From JBGTSJ01 sp041940305 (GTDB lineage Bacteria; Planctomycetota; Planctomycetia; Planctomycetales; Planctomycetaceae), in NCBI GenBank assembly GCA_041940305.1, contig JBGTSJ010000002.1, forward strand, positions 496,001 through 560,000: DNA of 64,000 nt. The letters run 5' to 3'. Positions within the stretch are counted from its first letter, which is position 1; each line of letters begins with the position of its first letter. The notes under the pieces are model-generated. The model ran no database searches, was not told the origin of the DNA, and saw only the letters and a list, made by a program, of their open reading frames with translations. Shown here in pieces: positions 53,282 to 61,548 of this stretch. The position numbers were made by a program, and so were the translations under genes.

Positions 53282-54673
53282 ATGCACGCGAGGTGGACAT
53301 GGCTGTTCGCCGTGCTCGGACTTGCGCTCGCGCTGCGCGGCGGGGCGGCGTTCGCGGTCCAGCGTCAGCTCGACGTGGTGTGGAAACGGCAGTTCGTCAT
53401 TGAGGGGGACGCGACCGGGTACTGGGAGCTGGCGGGACGCATTACGCGGGGAGAGAGCTATGAGATTTACACTCCGCCGCGGCGGGTCCTGCGGATGCCC
53501 GGGTTTCCGCTCCTTCTGGCGATGACCCGCGCCGTCTTCGGCGAGTGGATGCTGGGGACGCGGCTGTCGCTGTGCGTGGTCGGGACCGGGGCTTGTGGGC
53601 TGGTTTACTGGCTGGGACGGGACCTGGTGAGCGAACGCGTGGGACTCATCGCAGCTGCGGGGGCTGCGGTGTCACCGGTGATGGTGGGATTCACGCCGCT
53701 CGTGCTGAGTGAAACGCTGTTTGCGGCGTCGCTGCTGGGGAGTTTGATTGCGTTGGCAGCGTTGGCTCGATGGCATGGCGCCGGTATGAGTCTGCAACGA
53801 GACCCAAGCCAACTGTTGCAGAGCACTGGTCCGCGGCCCCTCACCTCGGCCCTCTCCCCCGATCAGGTCGAAACGGAATCGGCGCGGCATGCGGGGGAGA
53901 GGGGGAGTGGATTGCGGTCGCAATTCTGCGGCGCATGCGTCGCAGTGCTCTCGGGGGTGCTGATCGGCGTCGCCTGTTTTGTGCGGCCGAGCTGGCTGCT
54001 GGCAGCTCCGCTGTTCGGGGTGTTGCTGATCGCGTGGTCACAGCGGCGGATGACGGCCGTTCTGCATGCGGGGCTGATGATGCTGGGCCTGGTCACCGTG
54101 CTGTTGCCGTGGGGATTGCGCAACCAGCGTGTCACCGGGCATCTGGTGCTGACGACGCTGTGGGCGGGACCGAGCCTGTATGACGGTCTGCATCCGGGTG
54201 CGACCGGAGACAGCGATATGACGTTCTACGATCGGGACAATTTGCTGGGGCGCGGGATGTCGGAATATGAGGTGGACCGGCATTACCGGCGGGAGGCCTG
54301 GGCGTTTGTGCGGGAGAATCCGGGACGGACGCTGCAGCTGGCGCTGATCAAGCTGGGGCGGTACTGGAGTCCGGTGCCCAATGCGGAGCAGTTCGGGACC
54401 TGGCCGGTCCGGCTCGCGGTCGCGGCATCGTTTCTCCCGCTCGCGGCCTTGGCGCTGGTGGGTGCATGGCGGATGCGCCGCGAGCGGTGGGTGCTGGCGC
54501 TTTCGCTGGGGCCGATCCTGTATTTCAGCGCATTGCACATGGTGTTCGTCAGCTCGCTGCGGTACCGGCTGCCGGCGGAGTATGCGCTGCTGGTGCTGGC
54601 CGCGGTGGGAGCCGACGTCGTATGGCGGAAATGGAGTCAGACAGCGCGACCACCAGGAGAAGCCGCCGCCTGA
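53282..54673 (+). CDS. GT39-like membrane glycosyltransferase (ArnT/PMT family)
   Basis: A 463-residue multi-pass protein of the dolichyl/undecaprenyl-phosphate mannose or aminoarabinose transferase type. The first periplasmic loop carries EGDATGYWELAGRI and the RMPGFPLLLAM segment typical of this superfamily. Ten or more transmembrane helices follow. At about residues 184-212 a hydrophilic, non-family stretch (PRPLTSALSPDQVETESAR) interrupts the helices; it is an in-frame copy of a dispersed repeat (nucleotides 53835-53905). Transfer of a sugar from a lipid carrier to a lipid or protein at the outer face is the expected role. The donor is unknown. A promoter at 53184-53213 is likely. Confidence 0.85.
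   Translation: MHARWTWLFAVLGLALALRGGAAFAVQRQLDVVWKRQFVIEGDATGYWELAGRITRGESYEIYTPPRRVLRMPGFPLLLAMTRAVFGEWMLGTRLSLCVVGTGACGLVYWLGRDLVSERVGLIAAAGAAVSPVMVGFTPLVLSETLFAASLLGSLIALAALARWHGAGMSLQRDPSQLLQSTGPRPLTSALSPDQVETESARHAGERGSGLRSQFCGACVAVLSGVLIGVACFVRPSWLLAAPLFGVLLIAWSQRRMTAVLHAGLMMLGLVTVLLPWGLRNQRVTGHLVLTTLWAGPSLYDGLHPGATGDSDMTFYDRDNLLGRGMSEYEVDRHYRREAWAFVRENPGRTLQLALIKLGRYWSPVPNAEQFGTWPVRLAVAASFLPLAALALVGAWRMRRERWVLALSLGPILYFSALHMVFVSSLRYRLPAEYALLVLAAVGADVVWRKWSQTARPPGEAAA
53835..53905. repeat. Dispersed repeat inserted in the GT39-like gene
   Basis: CCTCACCTCGGCCCTCTCCC at 53839-53858 is the reverse complement of the GGGAGAGGGCCGGGGTGAGG motif in the DUF255 gene, with one base different, and GGGGGAGAGGGGG follows at 53893-53905 after a 30-base spacer. 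The pair can fold as a hairpin. It is in frame and encodes PRPLTSALSP and GERGSG. Confidence 0.75.
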
Positions 54674-54831
54674 TCCAACGAATCGAATCGAGCGACACAC
54701 AATGTCTGTTTAGCCGCGGCCCACCGGGCCGGGCGCTCGGGACGCAAAGTCAATCAAGGTCAACAGTCATCAGAGGCAGACTCGTCCGGAGCATTGAGCA
54801 CGCTCCGGACACAGAGGGATGCAGCGGAGTC

Positions 54832-57800
54832 ATGGCGTTACGGAAGACGCTGTCCTGGATGTTGATGCTGATCGTCGCCGGCGCGGCGGGTGCCGGGGGT
54901 GTGGCGTGGAAGCTGTATCACGAGTCGAACCAGATTGCGCGGACCGAGATTGAGCGGCTGCTTCGCGAGAAGTTTCCCGATTGGGAGCTGCCGTTCGATG
55001 AGGTCGCGATCGATCGGTTCGGCACGGTGCAGTTGACCGACGTTGTACTGCGGCCGCGCGGAAGCCGCGCGGATCTGCTGCATGTGCCGGAGATCACGAT
55101 CTCGATCGACCGGAAGTTGTTCGCGGAGGCGCAGATCGTCCACGTCGAGCGGCTGGTGCTGAGCGAGCCGACGGTGTGGGTGACGCGGGACGAGTCGGGC
55201 CGGTGGAACTGGCAGGAACTGGCTCCCCCACCCAAATCGGACGAGGCCTGTCCCGAGATCGAGATCATCCGCGGCACGATCGTGGTGCACAGCGCAAGAT
55301 CGCAGCAGCTGCCGGAGACGCAGTTCTCCTGCCGGAGCGTGAACGGCTCGCTGACGCCGTCGGGACATCGGCGCTACGCCGTGCGAGCCCAGACCGACGT
55401 GGATCACGCCGGAAAGCTGGCGTTGACCGGGTCGGTCGATTTGAAGTCGAAGGCATGGAGCCTCGTGGGCGACATTGCGGCTTTGGACACGGAGCAGGGA
55501 CTGCTGGGGGTCGCGGCGGGACTCTCGCCGGACCTGCGCGAGCAGATGACGGCCCTTTCCGAGGGAGAGGGAGTGGAACGGTTCGCCTCCGGTCCCGGCC
55601 AGCCGCCGATCCGGAGCGTGCACGCGGATCCGTTTCTGGCGCAGGAAGCGGCGGCAACTGTCGCGGAGGTGCCCGACTCGCCGCAGTTCGCCCTGCCGGA
55701 ACTGGGCGTGCAGATGCAGCTCGACCTGCATTTCGAGCTGGGGAGCGCGGGGACGGAATCCGCGCTGCAATACGTAGTGGCGGCGACGATTCATGACGGG
55801 CAGATCGTCAACGCCGCGCTCCCGGCGCCGCTCTACAACCTGCAGGCGCTGATCCAGGCGAGCAATACCGAGATCGTGGTCCAGGACCTGACGGCGACGA
55901 ACGAAGACAGCCGGCTGTGGATCAACGGACGCATGGAGCGCAGCGGAGGGTCGTGGAAGAAAGACTTCTCGGTGCAGGCGATGAACCTCGAGCTGGGTCG
56001 GCAGGTACGGCAATACCTGCACAACGATGCCTGGCTGAAGATGTACAACCAGATCCAGCCCGCCGGGCGGTTCAACCTGGACGTGCACGTCGTGCATGAC
56101 GGCGCGGATGACTGGGACGTGACGCTTAAAGAGTGCACGGCCATTGAATGCTCGCTGCTGCACGAGCTGTTCCAGTATCCGATCACCGGCGTCAGCGGGG
56201 CCGTGCGGCAGGAAGGGGAGACGTTCCAGGCCGAACTGCAGGGGATGGCGGGGGACCGGCCGGTCTCATTGCGAGGCTACTTCCGCAATCCGGGACCGGA
56301 TATTGAGGCATCGTTCCGCATCCAGGCGACGAACGTGCCGCTCGACCAGCGGGTCATTGATGCGCTGGCGCTGGAGAAATACGACGCGGTCCGCGAGGCT
56401 TTGGAAGTGCTGCGGCTCGAGGGACTGGCGGACGTGGACGGGACGCTCTCGCGTGCCGGAGCCGGGCAGAAGTTCGCACTCAAGCTGCACGTTGACGTCC
56501 ATGACGGTGTGCTGGACTACATGCGGTTTCCCTATCGATTGACCAACTTCAGCGGGACCGTCGATTATGATCCGGAGGTGGCGCCGGTCTGGAGGTTTCA
56601 GAACCTGCGCGGCGAGCATAAGGGGGCGCTGCTCACCGGGACCGCGACGTACGATCTGCATCAGCCGCCCGGGCGGCTGGACTTGCGGGTGACCGCGCTG
56701 AAGGCGGCCCTCGACCAGGACCTGTACCGCGCCTGCATCACGGCGACGCCCGATCTGGGGAAGCTGTGGGAAGAGCTGTCGCCGAGCGGCCTGATTGACG
56801 TGCGGGACATCGCCGTGGTGTGGGCGCCGGGTGCTCCGCCGACGATTGAATTGCCGTCGGTGCAGCTGACGAGCGGGAGACTCACGCCGGCGGCGCTGCC
56901 GTATCCGTGGCACGACGTCACGGGGACGTTCGCGTGGCGGAACGGCGTGGCGATGATTCACTCGCTGAGCGGATACCACGGTGAGACCTATGCGGAGATC
57001 ACCCGCGGATCGGGAAGCGAGGCGTATGTCGAGATCGAGCCGCGCGCGGGAGTAGCGTGGCACATGCACCTGGACGACATCCGCCTGCGGCGAGTGGTCT
57101 TTGACGACGAACTCCGCCAGGCCCTGCCTTCAGGGATGGCCACGGTGGCGACGTCGCTCGATCCCCGCGGTCCGATCGACATTGACCTGGGGGTCGATCT
57201 CAAGGGGATCAGCGCCGCGGAGCTTGGGCCGGAGATGGTGACCGCGCACTGGGGGCTGCGGGCGCACTTCAACAACAACGACATCTTCGCCGGCGTCGAA
57301 CTGAAGAACGTCACCGGGAACGTCGAGATCGTCGACGGGATCTGGGACGGCACGGCGGTGACGGCTGATGGATACGTCGAGCTGTCCTCCGCCCGGGCGC
57401 ACAACATCCCGATGCAGGGAGTGCACGGGCCGTTCTCCATCGACGACAATCAGGTCACCGTCGGCACGCCGGACTTCGGCAGCGAGGATTGGCGGCAATG
57501 GCTGCGCGGCCCGGTCATGCACTCGGCCGAGAACCGGTACGCGGCGCGGCAGATGGAGGTCGACAACCTGTACGGGGACGACAATCACCAGGGTCGGCTG
57601 GGCATGAGCGGCGTGGTCCTGGTCGGTCCGGATGCGGCGCGGACGCAGTATCGGATGGACCTGAACCTGCGGGATGCGAGCCTGCGGGCGTGGGCGCGCG
57701 ACCAGAAGCTGGCCGCCGGACAACTCAAGGGAGCGGTGAACGGCCAGCTGCGGCTCGTGGGGAACGGATCATCGAGCCATGCGACGCGCGGCGACGGTTG

Positions 57801-58269
57801 GATCCAGGTCAGTCCCGCCGAGCTGTACGAGCTGCCGGTGTTCGCACAGATCTTCGCGCTGCCGAGCTTCAAGCCGGTGAACCGGGCCGCGTTCAACTAC
57901 GCGTACGGCGAATTCACGCTGCACGACGGTCTGGTCGACTTTTCCGGCATCAAGCTGGTGGGAGACGCGCTGCAGCTGCGCGGGCGCGGGACGGCCGAGT
58001 ACGCGGACGATCTGCCGGGTCGGCTGCGGATTGACTTCTTCTCGCAGGCGGACGAGCGGTTCCTGGGGGGAATCTCCCAGATCCCGCTGCTGGGTCCGCT
58101 GTTCGACAACTGGGTGCACGTCGTCGTCCGGGGAACTCTGGACCAGCCCCAGGTCTCAACGCAGGCAGGAGACATCGGCGAGTTCGGCCGGGGGATCGTG
58201 GATGACATCGGCCGGCTGACGATGCCGTTCGCCCCGCCGGTGATGCAGTCGCCCCCTCGGGGGAGGTAG
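54832..58269 (+). CDS. AsmA-like membrane-anchored protein
   Basis: A 1,145-residue protein anchored by one N-terminal helix (MLMLIVAGAAGAGGVAW). The periplasmic part is a long run of beta-strands in the AsmA/TamB/YhdP style (FDEVAIDRFGTVQLTDVVLRP, VHVERLVLSEPTVWVTRDESGRWNW, VNGSLTPSGHRR), likely forming a lipid-transfer groove between membranes. The end (RLVGNGSSSHATRGDGWIQVSPAELYELP, then FTLHDGLVDFSGIKLVGDALQLRGRGTAEY) matches the AsmA-like C-terminal block. The frame is open upstream to 54466, overlapping the GT39 gene, but the ATG at 54832 starts the membrane helix and follows GGAG. It ends 26 bp before the convergent nucleotidyltransferase gene, with a palindrome at the junction. Confidence 0.85.
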   Translation: MALRKTLSWMLMLIVAGAAGAGGVAWKLYHESNQIARTEIERLLREKFPDWELPFDEVAIDRFGTVQLTDVVLRPRGSRADLLHVPEITISIDRKLFAEAQIVHVERLVLSEPTVWVTRDESGRWNWQELAPPPKSDEACPEIEIIRGTIVVHSARSQQLPETQFSCRSVNGSLTPSGHRRYAVRAQTDVDHAGKLALTGSVDLKSKAWSLVGDIAALDTEQGLLGVAAGLSPDLREQMTALSEGEGVERFASGPGQPPIRSVHADPFLAQEAAATVAEVPDSPQFALPELGVQMQLDLHFELGSAGTESALQYVVAATIHDGQIVNAALPAPLYNLQALIQASNTEIVVQDLTATNEDSRLWINGRMERSGGSWKKDFSVQAMNLELGRQVRQYLHNDAWLKMYNQIQPAGRFNLDVHVVHDGADDWDVTLKECTAIECSLLHELFQYPITGVSGAVRQEGETFQAELQGMAGDRPVSLRGYFRNPGPDIEASFRIQATNVPLDQRVIDALALEKYDAVREALEVLRLEGLADVDGTLSRAGAGQKFALKLHVDVHDGVLDYMRFPYRLTNFSGTVDYDPEVAPVWRFQNLRGEHKGALLTGTATYDLHQPPGRLDLRVTALKAALDQDLYRACITATPDLGKLWEELSPSGLIDVRDIAVVWAPGAPPTIELPSVQLTSGRLTPAALPYPWHDVTGTFAWRNGVAMIHSLSGYHGETYAEITRGSGSEAYVEIEPRAGVAWHMHLDDIRLRRVVFDDELRQALPSGMATVATSLDPRGPIDIDLGVDLKGISAAELGPEMVTAHWGLRAHFNNNDIFAGVELKNVTGNVEIVDGIWDGTAVTADGYVELSSARAHNIPMQGVHGPFSIDDNQVTVGTPDFGSEDWRQWLRGPVMHSAENRYAARQMEVDNLYGDDNHQGRLGMSGVVLVGPDAARTQYRMDLNLRDASLRAWARDQKLAAGQLKGAVNGQLRLVGNGSSSHATRGDGWIQVSPAELYELPVFAQIFALPSFKPVNRAAFNYAYGEFTLHDGLVDFSGIKLVGDALQLRGRGTAEYADDLPGRLRIDFFSQADERFLGGISQIPLLGPLFDNWVHVVVRGTLDQPQVSTQAGDIGEFGRGIVDDIGRLTMPFAPPVMQSPPRGR

Positions 58270-58271
58270 TG

Positions 58272-58288
58272 CAGAAACCGGGTTTCTG
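58272..58288. terminator. Palindrome between convergent genes, possible bidirectional terminator
   Basis: CAGAAACCGGGTTTCTG (58272-58288) is a perfect 8-bp inverted repeat around a single G. It lies exactly in the 26-bp gap between the AsmA-like stop (58269) and the convergent nucleotidyltransferase stop (58296), and shares its core with 47923-47953. Confidence 0.6.
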
Positions 58289-58295
58289 GCGAGCG

Positions 58296-59426
58296 TTAGC
58301 CGCAGAAGCGGGCGAGTTCTCGCATGGCTTCGAGCGCTTCGTCCAGGTCGGGCGCGGCTCCGCCGGGGACCCGCCCGTCGCGGTCGCATTGGGCGAGGAG
58401 GAAGAGTTCGTCGTAGTCTTCGGACTGCTGCAGGCGGCGTCTGGCCCGGGCGCCGATCGTGCCGTCGAGCAGCTTGTGGGCTTCCATGTGGTTCGCGATG
58501 AGCCAGGCCGTGCGGTCGGTGATGAAGCCCTCGAGCGCTTCGAGACCGGCGGTGACGTGGTCCTGCGGATCGATGCCCTTGCCGACGTCGTGCAGCAGGG
58601 CGGCCAGCAGGAACTCCTCGTCCCAGGGATTCGCATTCCGGGCGAGTTCGAAGACCTGCAGGCTGTGGTACAGGGCGTCCCCTTCCGGATGATGCCTGCG
58701 CCCCTGTTCCACTTTCTCCAGCGGGATCAGCAGCAGGCGGTAGATCTGGAAGCGGTCCACCTGCTCGTCCGCCTCGATGAGGGCGTCTTCGAGATCGACG
58801 TCGGGATACTCCTGCTCGAGCAGCGCTTCCAGCTCCTGAATGCTCGCGCGCTCAATGGCCTTGCCCGTGATGGAACTCTTGAAGACGTAGTGCGCCTTGT
58901 CCGCAGGGTAGCAGGTGAGCTCGAACTCGAAGCGGTCGTGCACGTGCACGTGGGTGAAGACCCGCTCCTCGCCAAACTTGCGAACCCGCTTATGGGTGAC
59001 TTCGTAATCCAGCCCTTCCTCATCGAGTGCGGCCCGCACGGCCTCGATGCTCGACGTGAAGACGTGCAGATCGATGTCGCTGCCGTGGCGAACGTGGCCG
59101 GTGAGGGTGCTGCCGATCAGCCTGGGCCGGAACTTGTGCAAGATGTGCATCATCCGCAGCGCGGCGATGCGCATGTCGCGGAGGCTGTCGAACCGGCCCT
59201 CCCCTTCGTAGAGATACGCGAACCGCTGGATCTCGTTGCGGATTTCGGCGTTCGTGGGGAGGTCGTTGGGTTTGACCCAGCCGCGGCAGATCTTGCGGGA
59301 GGCCTTGCGCTTGGCCCGGAAGTACTCCGACTCCTGCCGGGTGTACATCAGGCGGGCGGCTTCGAAGGTGATTTGCCGCCGCAGCTTGTCGCTCGTCATG
59401 CGGAGTGCGTCGGTTTTAAAGCCCAT
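58296..59426 (-). CDS. Nucleotidyltransferase-HD domain fusion protein
   Basis: A 376-residue cytosolic protein. Residues 1-100 are a conserved helical N-terminus (TSDKLRRQITFEAARLMYTRQESEYFRAKRKA). The nucleotidyltransferase motif follows at 104-121: IGSTLTGHVRHGSDIDLHVF, with GS at 115-116 and catalytic Asp117/Asp119. After a mixed domain comes an HD domain: His254 in YHSLQVFELA, His279-Asp280 in ALLHDVGKGIDP, and the later NHMEAHKLLD. The combination of nucleotide transfer and phosphohydrolase domains suggests nucleotide-signal turnover or tRNA-end maintenance, by analogy with GlnD or CCA-type enzymes. The start at 59426 is chosen because the conserved part begins there; the frame is open to 59564. 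Confidence 0.8.
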   Translation of the reverse strand: MGFKTDALRMTSDKLRRQITFEAARLMYTRQESEYFRAKRKASRKICRGWVKPNDLPTNAEIRNEIQRFAYLYEGEGRFDSLRDMRIAALRMMHILHKFRPRLIGSTLTGHVRHGSDIDLHVFTSSIEAVRAALDEEGLDYEVTHKRVRKFGEERVFTHVHVHDRFEFELTCYPADKAHYVFKSSITGKAIERASIQELEALLEQEYPDVDLEDALIEADEQVDRFQIYRLLLIPLEKVEQGRRHHPEGDALYHSLQVFELARNANPWDEEFLLAALLHDVGKGIDPQDHVTAGLEALEGFITDRTAWLIANHMEAHKLLDGTIGARARRRLQQSEDYDELFLLAQCDRDGRVPGGAAPDLDEALEAMRELARFCG

Positions 59427-59551
59427 TCGTGCGACGCGCGGGCTGGGAGGATGATAGCCGGGTGAGTGAGAGTTGGGAAGATGGGGACGAGCGGCTTCTT
59501 CCCGGAGAGCGCCAGGCAGTCCCGGAGGTCGTCCGGTTATGGTCGTGAGAG

Positions 59552-59586
59552 CAGCGGTCCGCACAGAGGACTGTGCCGGCGACTTT
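59552..59586. repeat. GCACAG hairpin repeat, copy 2
   Basis: GCACAG (59561-59566) and CTGTGC (59571-59576) form the hairpin with loop AGGA. The 35-nt block matches 45706-45740 with two differences. It lies just past the stop of the SPW gene (59589), between it and the nucleotidyltransferase gene on the same strand. Confidence 0.75.
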
Positions 59587-59588
59587 GG

Positions 59589-60002
59589 TCAGACGGCGTG
59601 CGAGCCGGTAGCCGTACGGCGCGTCGACGGATGGTTGTCGCTGGACTCGTTGTGCAGTTCCTGCATTGCCTCTCGCCACGCGCGGGATGGGCTGGCGGCG
59701 TCGTTGGGGATGACGGCGAACATCATCAGCAGCAGGCCGGTGAGCGCCTCATTCTGCGCGGCCGGCGGTGCGTGGCCATAGAAACGGTACGCGGCTGCGA
59801 TCAGCAGTGCGCCCACGAGTGCCGTGAGCAGATGAGCCAGGCGTGCGGGTCGCCAGTAGGAGAGGCACCCAAATACGATGACGGCCAGTCCGGCAGAGAA
59901 GTCGGTGATCCACCAGCCGATGCGGTCATCCGGATGGCCGAAGACGAACGGGCTGATCAGCAGCCAGCAGCCGAGCATGATTTCAACGACGCGACTCCAC
60001 AT
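59589..60002 (-). CDS. SPW-repeat membrane protein
   Basis: A 137-residue membrane protein with SPW-type repeats (MLGCWLLISPFVFG and the later VFGCLSYWRPARL segment) and four transmembrane helices (about 7-22, 30-47, 56-72, 86-100). The polar tail after 100 is Ser/Thr/Arg-rich. SPW proteins have no settled function, but from memory they often neighbour VKOR-like proteins and NAD-dependent epimerases. Here it is downstream of the VKOR-like gene by 142 bp on the same strand. Confidence 0.75.
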   Translation of the reverse strand: MWSRVVEIMLGCWLLISPFVFGHPDDRIGWWITDFSAGLAVIVFGCLSYWRPARLAHLLTALVGALLIAAAYRFYGHAPPAAQNEALTGLLLMMFAVIPNDAASPSRAWREAMQELHNESSDNHPSTRRTATGSHAV

Positions 60003-60072
60003 GACGATTCCATCGTTGGCCTGGATGCAGCGATGTGCGAGGGGGCGGTGCTCCAGAAGTTAATTGAGCGTT

Positions 60073-60109
60073 TCAGAACTCGGTTTCTGAAAGGGAATCC
60101 GGGTTTCTA
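60073..60109. repeat. Degraded GAAACCGGTTTC-type repeat
   Basis: TCAGAACTCGGTTTCTGA (60073-60090) is an imperfect relative of the GAAACCGGTTTC palindromes at 47923 and 58272, followed by ATCCGGGTTTCT (60097-60108). It lies between the VKOR-like and SPW genes. Confidence 0.5.
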
Positions 60110-60144
60110 CTGCGGGTACTCAATTGCATGGAGCGTGCCGTTCG

Positions 60145-60801
60145 TTATCGATTTCGTCGCGATTGCACGAATTCGGCGCCGATCCGCTCGGCTTCGGGGG
60201 ACCAGCGGCCCCACAACGTGTTCCAGAGCAATCGCTTGTCGTGCGTCTCCTGCCAGACCCGCTTGAGATATAGCAGCGACGACCAGACTTCGTCATAGGC
60301 GAGGACCACGAGGACGAGCGAGATCACGGCCGTGACCAGGCACAGGAAGCACCAAGAACCGACGACGGCCCCCTGCATCACGACGAGGATCGCACTGACG
60401 ATCCCCAGCGGGATCACGTCGATTCCAAAGGCGATGACCAGCCACGGGCGATACTGCCAGCGTCGGGTGGAGCCGGCCAGACCGAAGATCGCGTCCCCCA
60501 GGTAGGCGATCGCGCCGAATGCGGCGTCGGGAACCAGGAACCAGACGCGCATCCGTTCGGAGACGTCGGAATCGAGGACAAGTTCCGTCTGCTCGCCGAA
60601 GAACGGGTCCCATGCTGAGTCGATGAGCCGCCACTGGTAGAGCGCCATGTACGAGGCGATCACGAAGGCCACCATCGCAATCAGGCAGATGGGAATCCGC
60701 TGCCGCCAGGACGACGGGTTGTAGTCCCAGGGGTACGGGGCCGCGGAGAGGTTGAACCGCGGATCGTCGTGAGCCTCTGCGGGGACTGTAGACATCGACA
60801 T
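60145..60801 (-). CDS. VKOR-like membrane protein lacking loop cysteines
   Basis: A 218-residue membrane protein with four or five helices (about 36-55, 92-108, 119-142, 148-175). The active-site CxxC is present at Cys151/Cys154 in GSWCFLCLVTAVISL. The region where VKOR normally has the loop cysteines reads DPFFGEQTELVLDSDVSERM, without cysteine. The family layout otherwise matches: ASYMALYQWRLIDSAWDPFFG and VPDAAFGAIAYLGDA. Classical VKOR reoxidises a thiol-disulfide partner using quinone. Without loop cysteines an external thiol partner may supply the second pair. It is the first gene of the leftward arm of the stress cluster. Confidence 0.75.
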   Translation of the reverse strand: MSMSTVPAEAHDDPRFNLSAAPYPWDYNPSSWRQRIPICLIAMVAFVIASYMALYQWRLIDSAWDPFFGEQTELVLDSDVSERMRVWFLVPDAAFGAIAYLGDAIFGLAGSTRRWQYRPWLVIAFGIDVIPLGIVSAILVVMQGAVVGSWCFLCLVTAVISLVLVVLAYDEVWSSLLYLKRVWQETHDKRLLWNTLWGRWSPEAERIGAEFVQSRRNR

Positions 60802-61087
60802 TGCCGGCGATTTGGAGATTTATGGAAAGTGTCGGGCCGCCGACATAACTGATCGACTACAGCGCAACCCGCTCGGCCGGAGTCCATGACGATGACTCGA
60901 CCTCGCCGGATATGTCGCCAACGGTGCATCGAATCAGCAGTGGCACGGCCCATGCATTCGATGGGAGCCTGTCGGGCAACAGACGTGCCATGCCCTGGTT
61001 CATGAGGAGCGACACCACTCCGGCGGAGCATCGACAAACCGGCTTCGTCGAGCGCAACGGACACTCCAACGGCACAGGAGGTGAGAG
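60802..61087. promoter_or_regulatory. Shared control region of the divergent stress cluster
   Basis: This 286-bp region separates the VKOR-like gene (leftward) from the SpoIIAA-like gene (rightward). No clear sigma-70 boxes stand out. A near-perfect Shine-Dalgarno AGGAGGTGA (61076-61084) precedes the rightward start by 3-6 bases, so that gene should be translated strongly. Regulation by a common bidirectional signal is inferred from the layout. Confidence 0.45.
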
Positions 61088-61480
61088 ATGCCGGTTGTAA
61101 TGCAGCACATGACGCATGACGGATACGTGGAGGTGCACGTCTCCGGCAAGCTGGACAAAGCTGACTACGAGGAGATGGTGCCCGAGATCGAGCAACTCAT
61201 CCGCGAGGAAGGCAAGCTCCGTCTGGTGTTCGTGCTCGACGACTTCCACGGCTGGACGGCGGGGGCAATTTGGGAGGACCTGAAGTTCGATATCCGTCAT
61301 TTCAACGACGTCGATCGCCTCGCGATCGTCGGCGAAAAGAAGTGGCACGAACGGATGGCCGGAGTCTGCCGCCTGTTCACCACCGCCGACGTCAAGTACT
61401 TCGATCAGCACGAGATGGACGAGGCGCGGCAATGGGTGCGGAACGTGGCGATCGAACACAACCAGCGGGCGTCGGTGTGA
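61088..61480 (+). CDS. SpoIIAA/STAS-like protein
   Basis: A 130-residue soluble protein of the SpoIIAA-like (STAS/SEC14-type) family. It opens MPVVMQHMTHDGYVEVHVSGKLDKADYEEM, then LRLVFVLDDFHGWTAGAIWEDLKFDIRHFNDVDRLAIVGEKKWHERM and the C-terminal LFTTADVKYFDQHEMDEARQWV. This matches the family fold (alternating strands and helices) but the Ser phosphorylation site of true SpoIIAA is not visible. A perfect Shine-Dalgarno precedes it. It is the first gene of the rightward arm. Function in stress or lipid-related signalling is inferred. Confidence 0.8.
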   Translation: MPVVMQHMTHDGYVEVHVSGKLDKADYEEMVPEIEQLIREEGKLRLVFVLDDFHGWTAGAIWEDLKFDIRHFNDVDRLAIVGEKKWHERMAGVCRLFTTADVKYFDQHEMDEARQWVRNVAIEHNQRASV

Positions 61481-61548
61481 CAAGGATTCCGTGGTGGCGC
61501 ACGACGCCCGATTTCCAGAGGCACATCTTCGAGGAACAAGGGTGACTT

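Noticed and set aside
49821..53300. Two ~500-residue minus-strand frames across the DUF1549 and DUF1501 genes
   Set aside because: Both are antisense to recognised proteins and have no motif.
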